This document shows, in pieces, positions 18,791 to 27,260 of a stretch of DNA of 44,647 nucleotides. The stretch is from contig JAFVSR010000033.1 in the NCBI GenBank assembly GCA_017503645.1, positions 1 to 44,647 of the forward strand, in the 5' to 3' direction. The translations under genes and the position numbers were made by a program. Below the pieces are notes generated by a model, which saw nothing but the letters and a program-made list of their open reading frames with translations, did no database searches and had not been told where the DNA came from. Every line of letters begins with the position of its first letter. Position 1 is the stretch's first letter. The DNA comes from Bacteroidaceae bacterium. Lineage in GTDB: Bacteria; Bacteroidota; Bacteroidia; Bacteroidales; Bacteroidaceae.

Positions 18791-19886
18791 ACGCCTTTTT
18801 TAATTTTTTCTTATAAAAGTAGTGCCACACCCTGAAAAGCGGTCCCCATAATGTCTCGCTTGGATAGCTGTTTAAAAATCTCATATGGTGGAGTGTTTTG
18901 CTCATCGCCCTTTTTATTATGGAACTGCTCATATCATTCTTGTACCTTGGGCTGTACTTACCAAAATTGCCGGCAACCATTATTTCGTTGAGCAAAAATT
19001 CTCCCTCTTTTTCAAGCGGGGCAGTAAGCATATATTTGTCCTCAATGTTAAATACTCTTTTCAGAACATACATAGTGGCCCCGGCAAAACGTAGCATCTT
19101 GAGGTCGCGCAACTGCTTTATGGTTTTTTCTTTCTCTGTTGCGCTGAATCCTTGTTTCAATATGTAATAGTAATCGAGCATTTGACGCAATCCTATACCT
19201 TCCTGAAACAGGTGCCTATATATGTGAAGTAGTATATATATGCGGTTGAAATCATTTGTTGGTGCAAAAATGGTTTCCTCCTCGTTGCTCAATGCAACTT
19301 TGTTGCTAAATTGCCTTTCACTCTCATCCTTGAAATATCTCTGCAATTTCCTGTTTGTGAAATAGCTGTTCATCCAGGATGGGGTAAAGTGAACCTCTGT
19401 GCTCACCCCGTCGAGCTCCAAGAAATCCACGTGGTGATATACCGGTCTGCAATTTGGAATAATCCTTTTTACATATGCAAGCACTTTTTCTCTGCCACCT
19501 TCGAGCCATATATCTATATCTCCGGGTGCACGTCTCTCGGGCCGGTCATACAGCATTGCCACACCTTGTCCTTTTAATATGACACTGCGGAACCCTTCTT
19601 TCTCAAATTTTTCGGTTACAATTGCTGCAAGACGGTTCAGTTTGTTGTTCTGCTGTTTTATTTGCAGGCAGTAATTGTGCCATCCAAGCAGCAGGGATTT
19701 GGGTGGCAATTGTTCGGCTTTCAGCTTTTCAATGCCCGAAAATGCAATTCCCAATAGAGTCTGTTTCCTGCATAGTTCAAAAAGAATCTCCCACTCCTTT
19801 TCGTCGGGAGTGTGGCTCAATTCCTTGCCGGTGCCAATACTCAGGCGTATAAGTTCAAAAAAAGTTTCGGTAATATTATTAGGCAT
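18783..19886 (-). CDS. Nucleotidyltransferase-fold protein (PF14907-like)
   Basis: A 367-residue, mostly helical, cytoplasmic protein. The nucleotidyltransferase core is at SVILKGQGVAMLYDRP (residues 101-116) and PGDIDIWLEGG (121-131), giving the D-x-D metal pair of the polymerase-beta fold. The family is the uncharacterised nucleotidyltransferase group often seen in polysaccharide and peptide-modification loci. Its substrate is unknown. The C-terminus ends in a basic lysine-rich tail (YFYKKKLKKAYD). The gene overlaps wzi by 8 bases and lies 60 bases after the kinase-fusion gene, so it most likely acts in the same glycan pathway. Confidence 0.72.
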   Translation of the reverse strand: MPNNITETFFELIRLSIGTGKELSHTPDEKEWEILFELCRKQTLLGIAFSGIEKLKAEQLPPKSLLLGWHNYCLQIKQQNNKLNRLAAIVTEKFEKEGFRSVILKGQGVAMLYDRPERRAPGDIDIWLEGGREKVLAYVKRIIPNCRPVYHHVDFLELDGVSTEVHFTPSWMNSYFTNRKLQRYFKDESERQFSNKVALSNEEETIFAPTNDFNRIYILLHIYRHLFQEGIGLRQMLDYYYILKQGFSATEKEKTIKQLRDLKMLRFAGATMYVLKRVFNIEDKYMLTAPLEKEGEFLLNEIMVAGNFGKYSPRYKNDMSSSIIKRAMSKTLHHMRFLNSYPSETLWGPLFRVWHYFYKKKLKKAYD

Positions 19887-19946
19887 CGAGGTTCTCTTTT
19901 GATAATTGCAGAGGGTGCGCTGCTTGGCGCACCCTCATTATTTGTT

Positions 19947-21086
19947 TTAGTTACGACGTATTCTTATTTGCAGTGCATCTTTGATGGGTTTGTCGTTTAT
20001 TATCACTAAATAACCGCCACCGCCTGCACCGGTAATTTTAATACCTTTTACATCGTTTATATATTCGTTAATGGTTTCCATCACATATTCGGGAGCCATA
20101 TTGGGGAACATCGCAATTTGCGCACGGAATGATTCTGTGGTAGCCTTTCCCCACGCATCTATGTCCATTCTATTCACTGCCTCCCAACAGTCGTTGGCAG
20201 CTTTCGCAAGCCTTTCAGCCCCGGCTGTGTCTATCTTGGTATCGGCAAGCACGTCGTAGTCGCCTTTGCGAGGTGATAGAGGAATGAGCCATATGTGTTT
20301 CTCTATGAAACTTAGGATTTCTTCATCCTTAACGCTCTCTATCTTGCTTGGCCAATATTTCTCGTCTTTGTAGTTCAAACGGTTAAGGCCGGGCATAACC
20401 ACGCCGATGGCATCCTGTGAACCGCTTATGTATGGCGAACCAGGGGGGTTCTCAAAGCAGAAAAGTTCTTTAGCAAGCACTTCGCGGTCGCCTTTAGGTA
20501 TATCTATGTGCCACATTTCAATGGCTGCCTTGCGCGACGATGTGCTCATACCGCTACGGTTGTTGAAATCGTAGTCGGGCTCAATGTTTATTGTAAGCAC
20601 GGGGCCTTCGGCATATTTGTTCACATAGGGTTGGTCGAGCCAGCCACCTGCCAGGTCTATGCGGTAAGGAATCTTGCACTCCTGTCGCAATGCTGTTGTT
20701 GAGCGGGTAGGGAGCCCGGCTTCAGGTATGCGGGTGCTTACCATCAGTTCAATGCCGTTTTCTTCGCAAAAACGTTTCTTCTCGGGAGTGTATCCATCTG
20801 TGTTTACAAAGAAGATGTCAGGTTTCAAAGCTTTGACATCATCGGCAAAGTCCATAATGCCACTACCTGAATTTATAAAAGCATCCTTTACATACCTTAT
20901 GGCTTTCACCATATAAAGGCGCTCTTCTTCGGTGTTAATGGTTTTGCGGTTTTTCAAATCCTGAATTGTGCTGTCGGAGCCGATTCCTACATACAAATCG
21001 CCGTGTTGCGATGCCTCTTTGAAGAAGGCAACGTGCCCTGAATGGAGCATATCGTAACAACCCGATACAAAAACTTTCTTGCTCAT
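19947..21086 (-). CDS. Cytidylyltransferase / GHMP kinase fusion
   Basis: A 379-residue two-domain protein. Residues 1-118 form a cytidylyltransferase-like domain: VSGCYDMLHSGHVAFFKEA holds the HxGH motif (His15, His18), as in TagD or the HldE nucleotidyl half. Residues 138-379 form a GHMP kinase: motif 1 is IPYRIDLAGGWLDQPYVN, motif 3 is KGIKITGAGGGGYLVI (GAGGGG at 353-358). Motif 2, normally PxxxGLGSSxA, is replaced by GSPYISGSQDAIGVVMPG. The two activities suggest phosphorylation of a sugar followed by nucleotide activation, or the reverse; the substrate cannot be read from the sequence. It appears to be the first gene of the reverse operon. Confidence 0.78.
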   Translation of the reverse strand: MSKKVFVSGCYDMLHSGHVAFFKEASQHGDLYVGIGSDSTIQDLKNRKTINTEEERLYMVKAIRYVKDAFINSGSGIMDFADDVKALKPDIFFVNTDGYTPEKKRFCEENGIELMVSTRIPEAGLPTRSTTALRQECKIPYRIDLAGGWLDQPYVNKYAEGPVLTINIEPDYDFNNRSGMSTSSRKAAIEMWHIDIPKGDREVLAKELFCFENPPGSPYISGSQDAIGVVMPGLNRLNYKDEKYWPSKIESVKDEEILSFIEKHIWLIPLSPRKGDYDVLADTKIDTAGAERLAKAANDCWEAVNRMDIDAWGKATTESFRAQIAMFPNMAPEYVMETINEYINDVKGIKITGAGGGGYLVIINDKPIKDALQIRIRRN

Positions 21087-21136
21087 ATCTATTTTGTTCG
21101 TTTTATCTATATTGTAAATAGAGTGTTATATAATTA

Positions 21137-21144
21137 CAAAAATA
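21137..21144 (-). promoter_or_regulatory. -7 element candidate for the glycan operon
   Basis: On the minus strand this reads TATTTTTG, a full match to TAnnTTTG, about 50 bases before the kinase-fusion ATG. A weak TGTG lies about 18 bases upstream. Confidence 0.4.
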
Positions 21145-21200
21145 ATATAAATTACATAAAAGCACACTCTTTTGCACTAAAACTTATTCAAAAACATTTA

Positions 21201-22835
21201 TTATTCTTTTCCCTCCGATGAATTTTCTTCTGTAACGGAAGGGAATGCCTTCCCGTTTTCCAATACCTCAATGGCCTTGAGTACCGTTTCGTCGGTGAGG
21301 TTTATGTATTTTACGTGCTCCAACATACCAAGGATGTTGTAAATGATATTGGCGTTGAGTGGCTCCACAAGCATAGCGCGCGATTGTGCTGCCTGTTCCG
21401 CCGGCAGTTCAATACCTTTTTCTTTGGCAAATCTTATAAATTGCTCAACAGCATCACTGTTTTTCATATAGTCCACAACCTCCTGGTATGTTTTGAATTT
21501 ATAAAGGTCGCCACGGTGTTCCTTGCAATATTTGAATATAAACATCGATATCAGGCGTTTGCGTAAAACGTCGTTCAGATATGGTGTGTAGCGGGTGGAA
21601 TCGCTTGGTACAAAAATGTCGGGCATAATGCCACCGCCGCCATAAACGGTTCGTCCTATGGATGTTTTATACACAAGAGAGTCGTTCTGGTGTATGCTGT
21701 CTTGTGAGAAGAATTCTCCACGTTCATAGCGCTTTACAATGTCGAGTGCATAATCCTCATCATCCCCCTTTGTATATGGCTTTTGTATGCTGCGCCCCGA
21801 CGGGGTGTAGTAGCGCGCCACGGTGAGGCGCACTGCCGAACCATCTTTGAATTCGAATGGCTGTTGCACAAGGCCCTTGCCAAATGTTCTGCGCCCAATT
21901 ATTGTACCGCGGTCGTTGTCCTGTATGGTTCCTGCCAGAATCTCGCTTGCCGATGCCGAAATCTCGTCGGTAAGCAGCACCAGGGGAATGTCTTGCAGGT
22001 TGCCCCTGCCGTTGGCATAGTCTATGTTTCGTGGCGAGTTCACACCCTCGGTGTAAACAATCATATCGCCCTTGTTAAGAAACTCGTTGGCCATCTGCAA
22101 TGCAACGCTCATATAACCGCCGCCATTACCTCGCAGGTCCACAATCAATCCTTTGCAATCCTTTTGCAGCAGTTTGGCCACAGCTATGATAAACTCGGTG
22201 AAGGTTTGCTCTGCAAAACGCTCCACCTGTATGTAGCCCCATTTGTCATTGATTAGGTAAGCAGCCTCTATGCTCTCGAGTGGAATGTCGCCACGCACTA
22301 TGTTAAAATGCAAGAGGTCCTTTTCGCCATATCGTTTGACGCTCAATTTCACTTTGCTGCCTTTGGGCCCTTTGAGCCTTTTCATTGCATTCTCCTCGGT
22401 GCATATGTCGCCCACAAACAAAGTGTCGTTAACCTTTACAATGCAATCGCCCGCCATCAGGCCCACCTCCTCCGACGGGCCGCCGCGTATCACATCGCTC
22501 ACGTTCACGGTATCTTCCTGTATAGTAAAACGTATGCCAATGCCGCTGAAACTGCTTGCAAGGTCGGCATTCGTAGCCTCCAGCTCGGCAGCGGGGATGT
22601 ACTTGCTGTGGGGGTCCAACTCGTTAAGAATCTTAGGCATAGCCTCCTCTATAACATCTTCTATGCTGAGCGAGTCCACATAGTTGTAGCGCATAAGCTG
22701 CATAAGCTCGTCTACTTTGTTTGCACCGGCTGTGGTTATGAGAATGGTTTGCTGCTTGTTGTTCGATATGTATAAACCTACCAGCACTCCTATTAGCGTG
22801 AAAAGTACCAGTAGGGTAGGTGTAAACTTTTTCAT
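21201..22835 (-). CDS. S41 carboxy-terminal processing protease
   Basis: A 544-residue periplasmic serine protease of the CtpA/Prc type. An N-terminal membrane anchor or signal (FTPTLLVLFTLIGVLVGLYI, residues 4-23) is followed by a PDZ domain (about 90-170, SFSGIGIRFTIQEDTVNV and GPSEEVGLMAGDCIVKVND). The protease core holds the catalytic Ser in DEISASASEILAGT (about residue 296) and Lys in RRTFGKGLVQ (about 321). About 190 C-terminal residues follow the core. Such proteases trim the C-termini of periplasmic proteins. It is the last gene of a tight operon, 6 bases after the dCMP deaminase gene. Confidence 0.92.
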   Translation of the reverse strand: MKKFTPTLLVLFTLIGVLVGLYISNNKQQTILITTAGANKVDELMQLMRYNYVDSLSIEDVIEEAMPKILNELDPHSKYIPAAELEATNADLASSFSGIGIRFTIQEDTVNVSDVIRGGPSEEVGLMAGDCIVKVNDTLFVGDICTEENAMKRLKGPKGSKVKLSVKRYGEKDLLHFNIVRGDIPLESIEAAYLINDKWGYIQVERFAEQTFTEFIIAVAKLLQKDCKGLIVDLRGNGGGYMSVALQMANEFLNKGDMIVYTEGVNSPRNIDYANGRGNLQDIPLVLLTDEISASASEILAGTIQDNDRGTIIGRRTFGKGLVQQPFEFKDGSAVRLTVARYYTPSGRSIQKPYTKGDDEDYALDIVKRYERGEFFSQDSIHQNDSLVYKTSIGRTVYGGGGIMPDIFVPSDSTRYTPYLNDVLRKRLISMFIFKYCKEHRGDLYKFKTYQEVVDYMKNSDAVEQFIRFAKEKGIELPAEQAAQSRAMLVEPLNANIIYNILGMLEHVKYINLTDETVLKAIEVLENGKAFPSVTEENSSEGKE

Positions 22836-22841
22836 ATGGGG

Positions 22842-23282
22842 TTATTCTTCCTCGTTTTCTTGCAAGTGAACGGTCTCTACACCGGCTCTCTCAAGCAGGT
22901 CGAGCCCATCGGTAACGCGATATTTCTCGCGATAAACAACACGCTTGATGCCAGCCTGTATAATCAATTTGGAACACTCAATACAGGGCGATGTGGTTAC
23001 ATACAATGTAGCACCATCGCTGCAATTGCCCGAGCGGGCAATCTTTGTTATGGCATTGGCTTCGGCGTGTAGAACGTAGGGCTTGGTAAGGCCACTTTCG
23101 TCGTCCTCACACACGTTTTCGAAGCCGGCAGGAGTGCCGTTGTAACCGTCGGAAATAATCATCTTATCCTTCACAATGAGCGCTCCCACTTTGCGGCGTT
23201 GGCAATATGAATTCTCGGCCCATATATCGGCCATACGCATATATCTCCAATCAAGCGTTTTCTGTTTCTCTTTGTCTTTCAT
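22842..23282 (-). CDS. dCMP deaminase
   Basis: Deaminates dCMP to dUMP for thymidylate synthesis. The 146-residue protein has the zinc site HAEANAI (His and catalytic Glu) and TSPCIECSKLI (two Cys), plus an N-terminal RRKVGALIVKDKMIISDGYNGTPAG typical of the family. The ATG at 23282 (MKDKEKQKTLDWRYM) is preferred over the upstream ATG at 23318, because the 12 extra residues are atypical and would overlap the lipoprotein gene. It starts 7 bases after the lipoprotein gene and ends 6 bases before the S41 gene. Confidence 0.92.
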   Translation of the reverse strand: MKDKEKQKTLDWRYMRMADIWAENSYCQRRKVGALIVKDKMIISDGYNGTPAGFENVCEDDESGLTKPYVLHAEANAITKIARSGNCSDGATLYVTTSPCIECSKLIIQAGIKRVVYREKYRVTDGLDLLERAGVETVHLQENEEE

Positions 23283-23289
23283 AGTTTTT

Positions 23290-23712
23290 CTATTTGTTAT
23301 GAAACTGCATAAACACATTACCCGTCTGCACTATTATTTGCAGCCAGTTGGCATCGCCGGCATAAGATGTTGCGTTTTGCAGTAGTTGTCTCATTTTGTT
23401 CGCTGTGTCGTCGCTGTTTATGTTCCCTGTTGTTCTGATGTTGCTGCAACGGAAGGTACGCGACTCCCCGTCGGCCTGCCAGTTGCCTGTTATGGTGGCA
23501 TTTGCAGGCGTGGTGAGAGTGAATGTGCTGCCGTTGAACACAATTGTGTAGTCGCCATCCTTTGGCGTGCTTTTATCGTTACCCTCCTGTATGAAGGCCA
23601 AAGTCCAATCGTGGCCTGTGAATATTTCGCCAATATCGTCTTCGTTGCTGCAGGCGCAAAACGATAGTGCCGCAACAAGAAAAAACACGATTCCTGTTAT
23701 CTTTTTTCTCAT
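23290..23712 (-). CDS. DUF4847-like lipoprotein
   Basis: A 140-residue lipoprotein with signal and lipobox in ITGIVFFLVAALSFCACSNE (Cys about 20-22) followed by an acidic stretch (EDDIGE). The body (FTGHDWTLAFI, DYTIVFNGSTFTLTTPANAT, ITGNWQADGESRTFRCSNI) is a small beta-barrel of the lipocalin-like sort assigned to DUF4847 in Bacteroidales. The ATG at 23712 is preferred because it starts the signal peptide directly. It lies 10 bases after the M3 peptidase gene and 7 before the dCMP deaminase gene. Function unknown. Confidence 0.75.
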   Translation of the reverse strand: MRKKITGIVFFLVAALSFCACSNEDDIGEIFTGHDWTLAFIQEGNDKSTPKDGDYTIVFNGSTFTLTTPANATITGNWQADGESRTFRCSNIRTTGNINSDDTANKMRQLLQNATSYAGDANWLQIIVQTGNVFMQFHNK

Positions 23713-23722
23713 ATTTTTTTGA

Positions 23723-25777
23723 TTAAAAATGTGGGCATATGCTATCAATGCCATCACGTTCAAGCAACGCTTCTATCTGCGGTTTGCGCCCTCTGAATCG
23801 CAGGTATAGCTCCATTGGGTGCTCCGTGTCGCCCTTCGACAGTATGCAGTCGCGGAACGATTGCGCCACCTTCATATTCATAGTGCCCTCTTCCTTGAAG
23901 CGCGAGAAGGCATCGGCATCCAGCATCTCGGCCCATTTGTAGCTGTAATATCCGGCAGCATACCCGCCCGACATTATGTGGCTGAACTGCGGTGTAATAC
24001 CGGCCTCGGGCACAACGGGCAGCAGTCTTATAGCTGCGGTTGCGGCGTGCTCGTAATCCATTACATCGCCTTCGAAAGGCTTTGAAATATTATGCCAAGC
24101 CTGGTCTATGAGCCCGAGCCCCACCTGACGTATGCATTGGTATGCCGCACGGAAATTGCGTGCGGCACGAATCTTGTCGAGCAGTGCCTGCGGAATTGTT
24201 TCCCCTGTTTCGTGGTGAAAGGCAAACATCGTGAGGAACTCCTCCTCGAATGTGAAATTTTCCATTATCTGCGACGGCATCTCCACAAAATCCCACAAGA
24301 CATTGGGGCTGCACAGGCTGGCGTATGTAACATTGGACAATATGCCGTGCAGGCAGTGCCCGAATTCGTGCAGCAGGGTGTTGAGCTCGTCGAAATTAAG
24401 CAATGTGGGTTTGCCGGGCAGGGGCTTGCGATAGTTTGTAGATAGGGTTATGTGCGGGCGGTGGTCCTTGCCATCGGCATCCTTGTATTGCGCCTTCAGC
24501 GAGTCCATCCAAGCGCCTGCGTGCTTTCCCTTACGGGCATAGAAATCGCAATATAGCAGTGCAAGGTATGTGCCATCGTAGTCATATACCTCCCACACCT
24601 TTACATCGGGGTTGTATGTGGGAATATCGTGGTTCTGTTTGAAGGTGATGCCATAGAGGCGTGTGGCAAGATAGAATGCGCCGTATATTGCCTGGTCGAG
24701 GTTCAGATAGGGGCGCACAACCTCGTCGCTTATGCTGTATTTCTGCTCTTTCAGTTTCTCGGAATAATATGCAAAATCCCACGGTTGGAATTTGAAATCC
24801 TTGCCCTCGCACTCCGTGGCGAAACTCTTTACCTCGTCCACATCGTTGCGTGCTGCAGGCAGGTAGCTCCAGGTGAGCTTGCCAAGCATTGCAAACACCG
24901 CATCGGTTGTTCCTGCCATACGCTCGGCAAGTACATAGTCGCTGTATGTGTTATATCCAAGCAGGCGGGCAAGCTGCAAGCGTGCGTTTACGATATCCTT
25001 TACTATGTTGCGGTTGTCATATTCGTTGCCTTTGGCACCGATTGTGCTGTATGCCATATACATTTGCCTGCGCAGTTCGCGGTTTTTACAGAATGTGATG
25101 AACGGCAGATAGCTCGGGCGGTGCAAGGTAAAGAGCCACCCCTCTTTGCCGCTCTCTTTTGCACTGCCGGCAGCAGTCTCCACAAGGTCGTCGGGCAGCC
25201 CCTGCAAATCCTCTTTTTCGGTTACAAGCAGCGTGTATGCATCTGTGTCTTTGATAATGTTCTCTTGGAATTTGAGCGACAGCAGGGTAAGTTGTCTGCT
25301 CAATGTACGATACTCGTCGCGTTCGTTACCCACAAGGTTTGCTCCCTGTCTTACAAACGCGGTGTATATCTCCTCGGTGAGCCTCTTTTGTTCGGCAGTC
25401 AACGTTACCGGCATATTTTCGTACACGCTCTTTATGCGGGCAAAAAGCGCCTCGTTGAGTGTAATGTTGTTTCTGTGCTCGGTATATATTTGCTGTATCT
25501 CCTCTTCAACCTTCACAATGGCATCATAGCTGTGCGAATATATGAGCGCATTGAACGCGCACATCACATCGCCAAGCAGCCGTCCGCCACACTCATAGGG
25601 TGCGATGGTGTTCTCGAAAGTGGCAGGGGAGGAGTTATTGCATATATTATCAATATTTTCCTCTTCTCTTCTAATGCCCTCTTTTACAGCGGGAACAAAA
25701 TGCTCCAGCGTTATATGGTCGAATGGAAATGCATCGAAAGGGGTGCCATAAGGCTTGCAGAAAGGATTGTCTTTCAT
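23723..25777 (-). CDS. M3-family oligopeptidase (Dcp/OpdA-like)
   Basis: A 684-residue zinc metallopeptidase without signal peptide, so probably cytoplasmic, degrading short peptides. The zinc motif HEFGH lies at about residues 470-474 in LNTLLHEFGHCLHGILS, and the third ligand Glu in LWDFVEMPSQIMENF. The start NPFCKPYGTPFDAFPFDHI is typical of the Dcp-like group. Length is normal. It is the first gene of the M3, lipoprotein, dCMP deaminase, S41 operon, with spacings of 10, 7 and 6 bases. Confidence 0.92.
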   Translation of the reverse strand: MKDNPFCKPYGTPFDAFPFDHITLEHFVPAVKEGIRREEENIDNICNNSSPATFENTIAPYECGGRLLGDVMCAFNALIYSHSYDAIVKVEEEIQQIYTEHRNNITLNEALFARIKSVYENMPVTLTAEQKRLTEEIYTAFVRQGANLVGNERDEYRTLSRQLTLLSLKFQENIIKDTDAYTLLVTEKEDLQGLPDDLVETAAGSAKESGKEGWLFTLHRPSYLPFITFCKNRELRRQMYMAYSTIGAKGNEYDNRNIVKDIVNARLQLARLLGYNTYSDYVLAERMAGTTDAVFAMLGKLTWSYLPAARNDVDEVKSFATECEGKDFKFQPWDFAYYSEKLKEQKYSISDEVVRPYLNLDQAIYGAFYLATRLYGITFKQNHDIPTYNPDVKVWEVYDYDGTYLALLYCDFYARKGKHAGAWMDSLKAQYKDADGKDHRPHITLSTNYRKPLPGKPTLLNFDELNTLLHEFGHCLHGILSNVTYASLCSPNVLWDFVEMPSQIMENFTFEEEFLTMFAFHHETGETIPQALLDKIRAARNFRAAYQCIRQVGLGLIDQAWHNISKPFEGDVMDYEHAATAAIRLLPVVPEAGITPQFSHIMSGGYAAGYYSYKWAEMLDADAFSRFKEEGTMNMKVAQSFRDCILSKGDTEHPMELYLRFRGRKPQIEALLERDGIDSICPHF

Positions 25778-25816
25778 ATCTTGTTATCTCTTTTATTTAC
25801 TTGTATATAAATTGCG

Positions 25817-25824
25817 CGAATATA
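25817..25824 (-). promoter_or_regulatory. -7 element candidate for the M3 operon
   Basis: On the minus strand this reads TATATTCG followed by C, about 40 bases before the ATG. No -33 TTTG is seen at the right distance. Confidence 0.35.
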
Positions 25825-26000
25825 ACTATTTCGCTTGGTTTTCGCCCACTTATTTTTCACAATATTTATTAAAAAGGTATAGGTTTGTCGGGGGATGTTA
25901 TGTTTTTCCTCTATGTTATATACCCATTCAATAAAAACGGTATAGGCTTTCTTCGTAATAACAAGTCCGGGGCTCGTTTTGTTTGTTTCGAAAGAGCATC

Positions 26001-26048
26001 TTTTATAAAGAGAGAAACCCGCCGCGGCGGGTTTCTCTCTTTATAAAA
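26001..26048. terminator. 48-base perfect palindrome after nagA
   Basis: The sequence from 26001 to 26024 is the exact reverse complement of 26025-26048, with no loop bases left over and core ACCCGCCGCGGCGGGT. It lies just after the nagA stop (minus strand), with A/T-rich outer arms that serve as the T-run. It likely terminates nagA. Confidence 0.85.
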
Positions 26049-26061
26049 TGTATTTTTTTGG

Positions 26062-27225
26062 TTAGAGGTTGAATGTGTCCTCGACAAGCTGGCCCATAGC
26101 CCATACACCGCGTATGTTCAAGCCCTCATCGAGAATCATTATGTCGGCATCTTTGTCCTTTTGCAAAGAACCCTTGCGGTCGTAAACACCCATAATCTTA
26201 GAAGGTGTCTCCGATGCCATTCTCACAGCATCCTCCAATGGAATCTCGGCCTTCTGTACAAGAGTGCGTATTAGGCGGTCCATTGTGGCCACGCTACCTG
26301 CAAGAGCGGTGCGGTCGGCCAATTTGCATACACCATCCTCAATGATTACGCGGGGGTCAAATGCTGTTGTGCTGTCGCTGGCTGCGCAGGCAAGAGCATC
26401 GGTGATGACACAAGCCTTCTCCACGCCCTTTATTCTGTGAACGAGGCGCAATATTGTGGGAGGCACGTGAATGCCGTCGGCAACAACCTCCACGGTCATA
26501 TCCTCGTGCAGGTAGATGCTCTCCACAGTACCCTCGTACTTGTATTCGCGGCGTTTGTGGAAACCGGGCATTGCGTTATAGAAGTGGGTTGCGTGTGTGT
26601 AACCGTTCTCGTGTGCCACGTGAATGTCTTCATACTCGGCCTGTGTGTGTGCCACAGATGCCAAAATACCTTTCGATGTGATATATTTACCAAACTGCAT
26701 AGCGCCGGGAAGCTCGGGGGCTGCATCCCAACGCTTGATACAGTTCCATTTTTCAACCAATGGGATGTATTCGTTGGGGTCGGGGTCCTTGATGTTCTCG
26801 GGCAGCTGACCGCCGGCCATCTTCATATTCAAATAGTGGCCTTCCAGGTGCAAACCAAGCACCGGGCTGTTGGGTTCTGCCATAAGTTTTGTACAGGTCT
26901 CAGCAGCAGCCTCAATCATAGGTACGGTAGATGAAGATAGTGTGGGGAAGATACTTGTTGTACCGTGTTTCATATGGGCCTTGATAGCACCACGGAAAGC
27001 CTCTTCTGTGCCCTCCATAAAGTCGCAGCCGCCACCTCCGTGAATGTGAATCTCCACACCACCGGGTACAACGTACATACCTTTGGCGTCAATAACCTCT
27101 GCGCCTATAACGGCAAGGTCGCAGTTTGTTACCTCTAAAATCTTGTTGTCTCTGATAATTACAGAGCCATCCTTCAACCAACCTTGTGGGGTAAGGATTT
27201 TTGCATTTATAATTTGCGTGAGCAT
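26062..27225 (-). CDS. nagA: N-acetylglucosamine-6-phosphate deacetylase
   Basis: Removes acetate from GlcNAc-6-P, feeding amino sugars from peptidoglycan or host glycans into metabolism. The 387-residue amidohydrolase has VEIHIHGGGGCDFMEGT (about 58-74), the metal-site Glu in LHLEGHYLNMKMAGGQ (about 127), His residues in SVAHTQAEYEDI and YTHATHFYNAMPGF, and catalytic Asp in VITDALACAAS (about 274). The usual HLEGPY reads HLEGHY here. The ATG at 27225 (MLTQIINAK) is chosen; the longer ORF start at 27309 lies inside the promoter array. No nagB is adjacent. Confidence 0.93.
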   Translation of the reverse strand: MLTQIINAKILTPQGWLKDGSVIIRDNKILEVTNCDLAVIGAEVIDAKGMYVVPGGVEIHIHGGGGCDFMEGTEEAFRGAIKAHMKHGTTSIFPTLSSSTVPMIEAAAETCTKLMAEPNSPVLGLHLEGHYLNMKMAGGQLPENIKDPDPNEYIPLVEKWNCIKRWDAAPELPGAMQFGKYITSKGILASVAHTQAEYEDIHVAHENGYTHATHFYNAMPGFHKRREYKYEGTVESIYLHEDMTVEVVADGIHVPPTILRLVHRIKGVEKACVITDALACAASDSTTAFDPRVIIEDGVCKLADRTALAGSVATMDRLIRTLVQKAEIPLEDAVRMASETPSKIMGVYDRKGSLQKDKDADIMILDEGLNIRGVWAMGQLVEDTFNL

Positions 27226-27260
27226 AATGTTGTGTGTTATTATAAGTTTTAGTTGTTTCT

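Noticed and set aside
24629-25810. 393-residue ORF opposite the M3 peptidase
   Set aside because: It is an antisense shadow of a gene with a complete zinc motif on the other strand.
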